A stretch of 10,057 nt of DNA. It comes from Acidobacteriota bacterium. GTDB lineage: Bacteria > Acidobacteriota > Terriglobia > UBA7540. The notes beneath the pieces are model-generated. The model did no database searches. It was not told the origin of the DNA and worked only from the letters and a program-made list of their open reading frames with translations. The translations under genes and the position numbers were made by a program. Below are positions 1-6,621 of the stretch, one piece after another. The stretch is taken from the NCBI GenBank assembly GCA_021789565.1, contig JAJYJL010000171.1, positions 1 to 10,057 on the forward strand, in the 5' to 3' direction. Each line of letters starts with the position of its first letter. Position 1 is the first letter of the stretch.

Positions 1-2
1 GG

Positions 3-1238
3 GTCATCCCCGGCACCGGGCCGGAAGAAGTGCTGGCGCTGGGCCACACGTCTGAACAGGGAGCCGAAGACAACGCCACCGGCGTGGCCGCGCTGATGGA
101 AGCCATGGCAACACTCAACCGGCTGATTGAGTCCGGAAAGCTGCCGCGGCCGCGGCGCACCATTCGGGTCCTGGCCATGCCCGAGATGTACGGGTCGATG
201 GCCTATATCGCAAATCATCGTGAGCGGATCAAGCGCACGATCGCCGCCTGGTGCTTGGATACGCCTGCGGGCAAGTATGACATGCAGGGCACGGAATACA
301 CTTTTTACATGAACCCGGAGGTCGCCAGTTCCTACACCGACGCTTTTGTTCTGAAGGTGGCCGATGACTATTTTTCTTCGGTCCATCGCCTCTGGCACGA
401 GCACCCCTACCTGACGGGCACGGACAGTTATCTGGGAGATCCCACCATCGGCGTGCCCACCGAATGGGCCTACAGCGGCAGCGGCGTGGACACCCACCAC
501 AACAGCGAAGATACTCCGGGCCGCGTGGATTCCAGGTCGCTGCGGGACATCTCAATTGTGTCGGCAGCCTATCTCTACTATCTGGCCAACGCCGAGGCGC
601 CGCAGGCCGTGTGGCTGGCGGACCTGAGCCAGACTCGCGGCTACGGCCAGGTGCTGGACGCCGTTTCGCCTTACCTCGACCGCATTGCAGACGCCGGCAG
701 CCGGGAAGAACTGGGAGAACTTCTGCAACAGTCGCTCGACGAAATTGACTACAAGGTGGGACGGCAAACCCAGGCCGTCGATTCCGTTCTGCGGCTGGTT
801 GCGCCGGATGAGCAGCAGGCATTGCAGGCTTCACTTGCGCCGGTGTCCAACAATCTCGTCGAGTTCGGAAACCAGCAGGCCGGGCGCGTTCGTGAAGCTG
901 TGGCTGAAAGAGCGCGCCAGCTCGCCATCGAGGGTTCCATCCAGCCCATCGCCGCGCCAGACCCGCAAGCCGCGGTTGCCTCGCAAATCGTTGTCAAGCG
1001 CAAACGCTTTGGTACGATTCCTCTCGACCAGATCCCGCCCGACCAGCGCGACGGGTATCCTTCCGGCGCCTGGGCCCTCGTCCCCATCTCCGCGCTTTAC
1101 TGGTGTGACGGGCAGCGGAACCTCGAGCAGGTAATCCATCTGACTAAAATGGAAATGGGCCCCACCCGGTTTGATTTTGTGGGGTATTTCCGCTTCCTAC
1201 GCGACCACGGATTTGTGGAATTCGTCAAGGGCAGGTAG
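3..1238 (+). CDS. M28/DUF4910-like zinc aminopeptidase, 5'-truncated by window edge
   Basis: The frame is open from the left edge, so the N-terminus, including any signal peptide, is missing; 411 residues are visible. A probable metal site can be read. GHTSEQGAEDNATG gives a His (nt 45-47) and an Asp (nt 69-71), as in M28 peptidases. MPEMYGSMAYIANH supplies a Glu (nt 183-185) in the PExxGSxAY form I associate with DUF4910-type aminopeptidases rather than the usual EExGLxGS. CLDTP gives an Asp (nt 258-260) and HNSEDTP the last His (nt 498-500). The expected role is removal of N-terminal residues from peptides with a two-metal centre. A helical stretch follows (about nt 590-990). The C-terminal 80 residues (nt 999-1235), with ISALYWCDGQRNLEQVI and then FRFLRDHGFVEF, look like a winged-helix unit, which DUF4910 proteins also carry. 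The stop is TAG at 1236-1238. The next gene starts 220 bases on, so co-transcription is uncertain. Fold confidence is good; substrate is unknown. Confidence 0.8.
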   Translation, partial: VIPGTGPEEVLALGHTSEQGAEDNATGVAALMEAMATLNRLIESGKLPRPRRTIRVLAMPEMYGSMAYIANHRERIKRTIAAWCLDTPAGKYDMQGTEYTFYMNPEVASSYTDAFVLKVADDYFSSVHRLWHEHPYLTGTDSYLGDPTIGVPTEWAYSGSGVDTHHNSEDTPGRVDSRSLRDISIVSAAYLYYLANAEAPQAVWLADLSQTRGYGQVLDAVSPYLDRIADAGSREELGELLQQSLDEIDYKVGRQTQAVDSVLRLVAPDEQQALQASLAPVSNNLVEFGNQQAGRVREAVAERARQLAIEGSIQPIAAPDPQAAVASQIVVKRKRFGTIPLDQIPPDQRDGYPSGAWALVPISALYWCDGQRNLEQVIHLTKMEMGPTRFDFVGYFRFLRDHGFVEFVKGR

Positions 1239-1334
1239 TCCACGCCGTGATTCAGATTCGTTAAGAACCGGCAGGCGCAGCCCATCATTCCGTCCCTCGC
1301 TGTACTGGTTCGACCTGGCAGCATCGAACCCGGG

Positions 1335-1352
1335 GACGAAAACCCTTTCGTC
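1335..1352 (+). terminator. Hairpin GACGAAA-N4-TTTCGTC, possible weak terminator
   Basis: Perfect 7-bp arms at 1335-1341 and 1346-1352 flank the loop ACCC, about 100 bases after the peptidase stop. No T-run follows (the next bases are GTATTATG), so this is not a classical Rho-independent terminator. It could equally be an mRNA structure or a protein site. The rest of the 1239-1458 spacer shows no other convincing element. Confidence 0.3.
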
Positions 1353-1445
1353 GTATTATGACTGCTTGCGATATCAATCACTGTCAGCAGGAAACATCTT
1401 GTGTATCCTGTCGGAACTTTGGTAGCCTGACGGGTCTGCTTGCTT

Positions 1446-1450
1446 GGAGG
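1446..1450 (+). promoter_or_regulatory. Shine-Dalgarno GGAGG for the glycosidase-like gene
   Basis: GGAGG sits 8 bases before the ATG at 1459. It fixes that ATG as the start, rather than the in-frame TTG at 1444, which precedes the ribosome site and would put five extra residues before the Tat signal. Confidence 0.8.
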
Positions 1451-1458
1451 GAGAACTC

Positions 1459-4400
1459 ATGGGCAAAAACAACCTGCCGTCACGCCGAAATTTTCTTCGC
1501 ACAGCCTTTGGAACCGCCATCGCAGGAGGCGCGCTGGGCCTGCCTGGTGCTGAAGCTTTCCCGGGCAAACCTGTCCCGCAAACGGCGGATACCACGGTTG
1601 TGGCGCGCGTCACCCTGGACCGCGAGCTTTATGACTCCGGCGCCGCGGTCAACGGAAACATTTCTTTCCGTGTGCCGCCCGCCGGCCAGACGGAAATCGA
1701 ATGGATTGACAGCCTGGGCCGTGTGGCCTGGCGTTCGGCTTTTCCTCCGCCTGCGTCCATGGGCAGCCCTCAACTTTTTTCCTTCCCCCTGGTTCCGGCG
1801 CTGACCTATTGCAACTGGATTCGGCTGAAGGTGAACGGCGTTCCGCAGGTGGAGGGAGCAAAATTTCTCCTCTCACCGCCCGCGCGGGCCTGGGACGACT
1901 ATCACGTGGTGAGCTGGGCCCACTACCCTGACGGTTTTTACGATCTGCTGCGCGAGTGCGGTGTGGACGCCACCATCGCCTACCGCAACGGCGAGTTTTC
2001 AAACGTTCTCGACAACAATTTCAATTTTTACGTCGAGCAGATGGCCTGGGAAGTTTTCGCCATCTACCACAAGGACCAGCCGCTCTGGAAGGGCCTGGTC
2101 GCCGAGGTGCTGCGGGACCGGAACAACCTCAAGCTCTGGGTCCGGCAACCCTGCGTTAACGATCCCAAAACCGACGAGTATGTGCGGGAACATCTCCGGC
2201 AGTACGTGCGCCAACACCGCGCTTTTCGTCCGCTTTTTTACAACATCGCCGATGAGCTGGGCCAGGCCGACCAGATCAAACCCAACGATTTTTGCCACTC
2301 CGAACACTGCACCATCAAGTTTGCGGAATACCTTCGCAAGCTCTACGGAATCCCCGGCCACGTAGCTGGCGAATGGCAGACCGGCGAGGAGATGACGCGC
2401 TGGGACGATGAAAGCGTGCGCTCCGGCACGGAATGGGAAAAGCGCAACCTGATGATTTCCTATACCACTACCGACCGCGCTTTCGACTCCATCGCCCTTG
2501 CCGTCTTCCACGCCAGGTATGGCGGCGTCAAGAACTTCAACAAACAATGGGGCACCAGCTTCCCGGAACCAAGAGGCGTGGGGATGAGCGTGCACGACGA
2601 ATGGGAACCGGTGATCGGCCTGGTCAGTGACGCGCGTTCCATCGTCAACCTGAACGAGGAAGCGTTGTCCGACAAGCTCGGTCCTCTGCCCAGGGCGAAC
2701 GACCGCTGGGGCCGGCGCGCCGGCTGGAAAGCCGTCCAGAAGCCCACCAACTTCCAGACCTGGAGCCAGGTGCTGGATTTTCTGAAGCGCTTCTACAAGG
2801 AACTGGGCGAAGTCCATTCCACCGAGGGCTGGAATGTTTCTGCCTGGTGCGACTTCCGCAACTTCATGGATGAAACGTTTGCCGACGCCATCCTGCGGGC
2901 GGCACGGGTCTGCAAGGAGGAAGACCCCCACGCACTCTGCGCCACCGAGGGCGGGCAGTGCCCGTTTCCATTCGGCTGGTACAACTATGAGCAGGTGCTG
3001 AGGGCGGTGGACGTCATTGAGCCTTACAACATCGGCAACAACGTGGAAGTCATCCGTTCGCTCAAGCCGGAAACCATCATGGTTTCCACCCACGGCTATG
3101 AATACACGCCCGGCAAGCCGCTCACGGCGAAAGACCGCCTGGAGCAAAAACGGGCCGTGCGGCCGATTTGGTGGGGAGTGTTCCATGCCCACCGCGGCAG
3201 CCTGATCTGGGACGACAACCTTAGGAATTACCAGTTTGTTGACGAAAAGACGCGGGATCTGACCCCGGCGGCTGAAACTTTTTCAGAAGTATTCAGAGAC
3301 CTCCATCGGGGCATTCCGAAGCTGGTGATGAACTCGCACCGCACCCATGACGGCATCGCGCTCCACTATTCGCAGCCGTCCATGCAGGTCCACTGGCTGC
3401 TCAGCAACCTGAAGCACGCCCGCCAGTGGGTGGCCCGGAGCGCCGGAGACCGTGGCAGCCACATCACCGCCGTGCGGAACGGCTGGACCAAGCTGATTGA
3501 AGACCTGGGCATGCAGTACAACTTTGTTTCCAACAAGCAGATCGAGGCCGGCAAGCTCGCAAGCGGCGAGTACCGCGCCTTCATCATGCCGCAGTCCCTG
3601 GCCGTCAGCGCGGATGAGGCGCAACAGATTCGACAGTTTGTCCACAGCGGCGGCCTGCTGATTGCGGATTACCGGAACGCCACCATGAATGAGCACGGAC
3701 GCGATCTTGGGCACGGCCAGCTCGACGACGTTTTCGGCATCAGCAGGACCCCGGCATCTGCCGCGGCCGGGCAGCCGGCAACCGCGCAGGGCGTGGCGAA
3801 TGCAGGCTCGCTGGAGCTCGAGGGCAAGGAGCTCAAATTACTGTCGCCGGGCGATCCGGGTGTCAAGGCCGCCACCGGCAAAGCGCTGGCGCAAAGCGGC
3901 GGCACGCCTCTGGTGATCGTCAACACGTTCGGCACGGGAAAGGCGGTTTTTCTGAACCTTGAAATCGCAGGCTATGCCTATCAGCGCCTGCAGGCCAGCC
4001 TGGATACCAGCCTTCCCGACCTCCTGGAAGGGGTGTTGGGCCTTGTCCATATTTCCCCCCGCCTGCGCGTGCTGGGCGCGGACGGCAAGCGCCTGCCGGG
4101 CACGGAAGTGGTGATCTATAAAAACGGCGGATGCGAGCATGTGGCGGTCTTCCGCAATCCACAGTTCGATGACGGAGGATGGGGCAGCTTTCCCACCCTG
4201 GAAGCGCACGAATGGGCCGGAAGCATTGATAACTCCCTGCTTGAAAAGAGCGCCAGGGTCCATCTGGTGTGGGACGCGGCAGGGCAAACGTACGACGTCC
4301 GGCAGAGCAAGGATTTGGGTTCCGTCAAGACCCTGGACGCCACGCTCGATCCCTGGAGCCCTCTGCTCTTGACCCGGTCCGCACAGCCGCTGCCCGAGTT

Positions 4401-4686
4401 TAGGCTCGCCGACCCGGGTGAAATCAAGACGGGTCAAACCTTAAACATCGTCGTTAATGATTTCTCCCCGGTTCCCGAGGGAACGTTTCGCGTTATCAGA
4501 ATAGAAATCGACGATCCCTCGGGAACAACATACGACATCTACTCTCGCAACCTGCTGATCCGCTCAACGCCGTTTCGGGAGAGCATAACCCTGGCGTTCA
4601 ATGACCCAACCGGGGGCTGGAAGATACGGGCGCATGACGTCATGACAGGACAGTCGGTCGAGAAACCCTTCAGCGTGGTTGCCTGA
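1459..4686 (+). CDS. Tat-exported GH42-like (beta-galactosidase-type) protein with trimerisation domain
   Basis: This 1075-residue protein begins with a twin-arginine signal, SRRNFLRTAF at residues 8-17. An Ala/Gly-rich core follows, with a likely cleavage after AEA (residues 31-33), so it probably acts folded outside the cytoplasm. Residues about 40-145 look like a beta-sandwich. Residues about 150-610 look like a GH42-type barrel: NIADELGQ (D265, E266) is a candidate acid/base strand, FNKQWGTSF (360-368) matches the GH42 'N..WgT.F' segment, E497 in ATEGGQ or E521 in DVIEPYN could be the nucleophile, and WWGVFHAHRG starts at 571. Residues about 615-845 match a beta-galactosidase trimerisation domain, with DYRNATMNEHG at 737 and FGTGKAVFLNLEIAGYAYQR near 824-843. 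Residues 985-1075 form a further beta-rich domain. The expected role is cleavage of a beta-linked sugar. Catalytic assignments are by analogy, and the protein could be a divergent or unclassified glycosidase. The downstream ROK and receptor genes support a carbohydrate role. Confidence 0.85.
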   Translation: MGKNNLPSRRNFLRTAFGTAIAGGALGLPGAEAFPGKPVPQTADTTVVARVTLDRELYDSGAAVNGNISFRVPPAGQTEIEWIDSLGRVAWRSAFPPPASMGSPQLFSFPLVPALTYCNWIRLKVNGVPQVEGAKFLLSPPARAWDDYHVVSWAHYPDGFYDLLRECGVDATIAYRNGEFSNVLDNNFNFYVEQMAWEVFAIYHKDQPLWKGLVAEVLRDRNNLKLWVRQPCVNDPKTDEYVREHLRQYVRQHRAFRPLFYNIADELGQADQIKPNDFCHSEHCTIKFAEYLRKLYGIPGHVAGEWQTGEEMTRWDDESVRSGTEWEKRNLMISYTTTDRAFDSIALAVFHARYGGVKNFNKQWGTSFPEPRGVGMSVHDEWEPVIGLVSDARSIVNLNEEALSDKLGPLPRANDRWGRRAGWKAVQKPTNFQTWSQVLDFLKRFYKELGEVHSTEGWNVSAWCDFRNFMDETFADAILRAARVCKEEDPHALCATEGGQCPFPFGWYNYEQVLRAVDVIEPYNIGNNVEVIRSLKPETIMVSTHGYEYTPGKPLTAKDRLEQKRAVRPIWWGVFHAHRGSLIWDDNLRNYQFVDEKTRDLTPAAETFSEVFRDLHRGIPKLVMNSHRTHDGIALHYSQPSMQVHWLLSNLKHARQWVARSAGDRGSHITAVRNGWTKLIEDLGMQYNFVSNKQIEAGKLASGEYRAFIMPQSLAVSADEAQQIRQFVHSGGLLIADYRNATMNEHGRDLGHGQLDDVFGISRTPASAAAGQPATAQGVANAGSLELEGKELKLLSPGDPGVKAATGKALAQSGGTPLVIVNTFGTGKAVFLNLEIAGYAYQRLQASLDTSLPDLLEGVLGLVHISPRLRVLGADGKRLPGTEVVIYKNGGCEHVAVFRNPQFDDGGWGSFPTLEAHEWAGSIDNSLLEKSARVHLVWDAAGQTYDVRQSKDLGSVKTLDATLDPWSPLLLTRSAQPLPEFRLADPGEIKTGQTLNIVVNDFSPVPEGTFRVIRIEIDDPSGTTYDIYSRNLLIRSTPFRESITLAFNDPTGGWKIRAHDVMTGQSVEKPFSVVA

Positions 4687-4790
4687 GCCGAGGCTCTCAA
4701 CAACTCCCCGCAGAGTGGCCACGGTCCGGTTTGCCCGGAAAAAAGCGGATTGATGCGGTTCGGGAGCGCGCGCCGCGCAAATAGCAGTGC

Positions 4791-4820
4791 TTGTGTTAAT
4801 TGATGGTTTCATAATATAAA
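4791..4820 (+). promoter_or_regulatory. Candidate sigma70-type promoter for the ROK gene
   Basis: TTGTGT at 4791-4796 and TATAAA at 4815-4820 are separated by 18 bases in a locally AT-rich stretch. The -10 matches 5 of 6 consensus bases; the -35 is weak. A transcript from here would carry a leader of about 310 bases to the ATG at 5137. GTTAATT (4795-4801), lying in the spacer and overlapping the -35, repeats the outer seven bases of the palindrome at 6622-6644. Confidence 0.35.
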
Positions 4821-5053
4821 GATGCTTGAACTGGCGCTGGGTCCTTGGGACAGTCTGAATCGAGTGAACACACCAAAGGCTCCGAGCACCGAAGAGCTGT
4901 GGGACATTCGTGGGCCCAGGCTCGTCGAGTTTATTGGGGATTGCACTAACACCTTTTTTTCGTGCAGCTACCTCCAATTTTTATGATTTCAACGTGCTCC
5001 GTCAGCGCGAGGCAATCGAGAGCTCGAATCGGCCAAACGCATTATGTGGAGCC

Positions 5054-5068
5054 CCTATTATTAATAGG
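5054..5068. repeat. AT-rich inverted repeat CCTATT-ATT-AATAGG
   Basis: Perfect 6-bp arms (5054-5059 and 5063-5068) flank ATT, about 70-80 bases before the ROK start. The site could be an operator. Its right arm is shared with a second possible stem at 5064-5094, so if transcribed the two hairpins would be mutually exclusive. Confidence 0.5.
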
Positions 5069-5094
5069 CCCGAACCTGCCCCTTCGGGGCCTAT
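5064..5094 (+). repeat. Inverted repeat ATAGGCCC...GGGCCTAT enclosing GCCCC-TTC-GGGGC
   Basis: 8-bp arms at 5064-5071 and 5087-5094 pair perfectly. Inside lies a competing small hairpin, GCCCC (5078-5082) and GGGGC (5086-5090) with a TTC loop, which uses part of the right arm. The set looks like alternative RNA structures in the ROK leader or overlapping protein sites. No T-run follows, so termination is not indicated. Confidence 0.5.
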
Positions 5095-5109
5095 GATGCC
5101 AAAGGGCCC

Positions 5110-5123
5110 GGCAGCGCGCTGCC
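5110..5123. promoter_or_regulatory. Perfect 14-bp palindrome GGCAGCGCGCTGCC, candidate autoregulatory operator
   Basis: The 7-bp half-sites are exact, and the site ends 13 bases before the ROK ATG. It abuts the position where a Shine-Dalgarno sequence would be expected. A dimeric regulator bound here could block transcription, or the RNA stem could hinder translation. Which protein binds is unknown. Confidence 0.45.
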
Positions 5124-5136
5124 ACCACGCACGAAA

Positions 5137-6471
5137 ATGCCTAAAGTCACAAAATTCCAGCCCATCCCTGAGATGGAACTTGCTCCGGGACGCCCTGAAT
5201 TAATACGTGAAGTCAATGTGCGCCGTCTGCTCCGCCTCCTGCAGTTGCACGGCCCGTGTTCGCAGGCTGATCTCGCCCGTATTTCCAGATTGAGTCCTCC
5301 CACGATATCGTTTGCAGTGGCCGACCTGGTGAAGAAGGACCTGGTAGAGAGTGTGGGGCCTGGACGGTCTGATGGTGGTGGCCGTCCGCCGAGAATGCTG
5401 CGATTTAACACCGGGTTCGGTTATGTGGCTGGCGCTGAGGTCAGCCCGTCGGAAGTGCGCCTGGCCCTTGCCGATTTGGGCGGTACGGTTCTGGGGAGAT
5501 GGACCGGCCCAATGGCCTCCCGCGCCACTCCCATGCGCGCAGCCGGCCTGGTAGCGTCAGGCATCCGGGAATTGATGGCCCGGCACGGCATTCCTCTTGA
5601 AAAACTTCTCTCCCTGGCGGCGGGGATTCATGGAATTGTCGACGCGCGGACAGGTACTACCGATTCATTACCGCACTTTTCCTCGGCCTGGCGCCGCACT
5701 CCTCTGCGCGGTCTGCTTGAGGCCAGTGCTAAGGTATCTACGGCCGTTGAAAACGATGTCAACCTGGCCGCCATTGCGGAAAGCTGGATCGGCAGGGCTT
5801 GCGGGGTGAGGAACTTTGTTTTCATAACGGTCGGCGATGGCGTGGGCGCAGGCATCTTTATCAACGGAAGGCTCTATCGCGGATCGGCCTGCGCTTCCGG
5901 CGAGATCGGCTTTTTTTACGTGCCGGGCAGCAGGGAAACCCCTCTACAGAAGCATCAATTAGGTCCCCTGGAGGAGATCGCCAGCACGGCCGGAATAGAG
6001 CGGTCCTGGCGGGAGATGTTAGGGGAAAGTAACGGCTCCAGGAGTAAAGACACCAGGGGTGCAACAACAGAAGAGATTCTCAGGTTCGCCCGGGAAGGCA
6101 ATCGGCAGGCAAAGCGGCTCGTTCAACAATCGGCAAACGCATTTGCATGCGCAGTCACCAATGTCTGCGCGGTCCTGGACTGCCCTCTGGTCGTAGTTGG
6201 AGGCTGTATCGGATCGGACGGGGTGTTCTTCGAACAAGTGCGCCGCCGGCTGGAGCGCAACGATTATCCACGCCCTCAGCTTGCACTGAGCACGCTGGGA
6301 GAAGAAGCCAGCCTTCTCGGCGCGGTCTGGCTGGCCTTAAATTCGGCTGAAAGGATTGTATTACATTCCTCCCTTGGCGGATCGCTTTCACCCACGGATG
6401 GTTCAAATGTTCTGCAACCCTTTCTCGGTCTTGCTTCAAGAAATAAATTCAAAACGCATCCATCAGCTTAA
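5137..6471 (+). CDS. ROK-family transcriptional regulator (NagC/XylR/Mlc type) lacking the zinc motif
   Basis: This 444-residue protein has the length and plan of ROK repressors. A winged helix lies at about residues 27-75 (ADLARISRLSPPTISFAVADLV), followed by a two-lobed sugar-kinase-like domain. Seen there are LADLGG, GIHGIVD, VENDVN (204-209, with D207 at the position of the ROK-kinase catalytic Asp), VGDGVGAGI (232-240) and GEIGF (255-259). ROK proteins normally continue as GEIGH and then CxCGxxGCLE, binding zinc. Here the His is F259, and residues 260-279 (FYVPGSRETPLQKH and on to GPLEE) contain no cysteine. The DNA-binding part looks intact, so the likely role is a ligand-responsive regulator, possibly with altered sugar sensing. 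No clear ribosome site precedes ATG 5137; ATG 5173 (M13) is also possible and has none either, so the start is moderately sure. The receptor gene downstream is the most plausible target. Confidence 0.93.
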   Translation: MPKVTKFQPIPEMELAPGRPELIREVNVRRLLRLLQLHGPCSQADLARISRLSPPTISFAVADLVKKDLVESVGPGRSDGGGRPPRMLRFNTGFGYVAGAEVSPSEVRLALADLGGTVLGRWTGPMASRATPMRAAGLVASGIRELMARHGIPLEKLLSLAAGIHGIVDARTGTTDSLPHFSSAWRRTPLRGLLEASAKVSTAVENDVNLAAIAESWIGRACGVRNFVFITVGDGVGAGIFINGRLYRGSACASGEIGFFYVPGSRETPLQKHQLGPLEEIASTAGIERSWREMLGESNGSRSKDTRGATTEEILRFAREGNRQAKRLVQQSANAFACAVTNVCAVLDCPLVVVGGCIGSDGVFFEQVRRRLERNDYPRPQLALSTLGEEASLLGAVWLALNSAERIVLHSSLGGSLSPTDGSNVLQPFLGLASRNKFKTHPSA

Positions 6472-6485
6472 ACAAAACAAGCGTC

Positions 6486-6539
6486 AAGGCCCGAAGCCTT
6501 AACCCGGCGCCTGGCCCCAATAAAGAACGGCTGGCCAGG
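6486..6539 (+). terminator. Paired stem-loops after the ROK gene, possible factor-dependent terminator
   Basis: AAGGC (6486-6490) and GCCTT (6496-6500) form a 5-bp stem. CCTGGCC (6510-6516) and GGCCAGG (6533-6539) form a 7-bp stem around a 16-base loop. Neither is followed by a T-run, so intrinsic termination is doubtful. Their place, 15-70 bases past the stop and before the receptor promoter region, suits an mRNA 3' end. Confidence 0.3.
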
Positions 6540-6548
6540 GTTCCGGCC

Positions 6549-6583
6549 ACCTGCAAATAACCTGCAAATAAAGCTGCAAATAA
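6549..6583 (+). repeat. Three tandem 11-12 bp repeats (ACCTGCAAATA) upstream of a -35 box
   Basis: Units at 6549-6559, 6560-6571 and 6572-6583 share CTGCAAATAA, with cores starting at 6551, 6562 and 6574. The spacing of 11 and 12 bases is about one helical turn, which places the copies on nearly the same DNA face. The array ends 3 bases before TTGACA at 6587, a position typical of an activator site or an UP-like element. Confidence 0.7.
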
Positions 6584-6586
6584 AGC

Positions 6587-6615
6587 TTGACAACCACCCA
6601 TTTCGGTGGTAACCA
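6587..6615 (+). promoter_or_regulatory. Candidate receptor promoter with consensus -35 TTGACA and poor -10
   Basis: TTGACA at 6587-6592 is the full sigma70 -35 consensus. At 17-base spacing the -10 would be TAACCA (6610-6615), a poor match, and no better hexamer lies within 16-18 bases. A weak -10 beside phased upstream repeats and downstream palindromes suggests a regulated promoter, but the -35 match alone could be chance. Confidence 0.4.
6593..6610. repeat. Inverted repeat ACCACC-N6-GGTGGT between -35 and -10
   Basis: Perfect 6-bp arms (6593-6598 and 6605-6610) flank CATTTC, filling the spacer of the candidate promoter. A dimeric regulator bound here would compete directly with RNA polymerase. 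The sequence differs from the neighbouring 23-bp palindrome, so a second regulator is possible. Confidence 0.5.
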
Positions 6616-6621
6616 TGTAGC

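Larger units (their letters stand above)
4687..5136. other. 450-base intergenic region before the ROK gene
   Basis: No coding region is supported here; short open frames on both strands lack a ribosome site and recognisable protein motifs. A small hairpin GAGC-CGAG-GCTC (4685-4696) overlaps the end of the glycosidase gene without a T-run. A candidate promoter lies at 4791-4820, and inverted repeats crowd the last 85 bases (5054-5123), all listed separately. The T-run near 4953 has no stem before it, so I do not call a terminator. Confidence 0.6.

Noticed and set aside
1444..1458. Upstream TTG start for the glycosidase gene
   Set aside because: The Shine-Dalgarno GGAGG lies after this TTG and is well spaced for ATG 1459, which also puts the Tat motif at a normal distance.
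1999..3192. Long open frame of 397 codons on the minus strand inside the glycosidase gene
   Set aside because: It lies fully antisense to a protein with clear domains, has no recognisable motif, and long antisense frames are common in GC-rich genes.
3838..4437. 199-codon minus-strand frame in the 3' part of the glycosidase gene
   Set aside because: It overlaps the trimerisation and C-terminal domains on the opposite strand and shows no ribosome site or family motif.
4564..4977. 137-codon minus-strand frame running from the intergenic region into the glycosidase gene
   Set aside because: There is no ribosome site and no recognisable motif, and half of it is antisense to coding sequence.
4910..5203. 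97-codon plus-strand frame crossing the ROK start region
   Set aside because: It overlaps the ROK gene in another frame, passes through the inverted repeats and lacks any ribosome site or motif.
6549..6583. Tandem repeats as plasmid iterons or a CRISPR remnant
   Set aside because: Only three 11-12 bp units without spacers, next to a promoter-like box and no replication or Cas gene; a regulatory role fits better.
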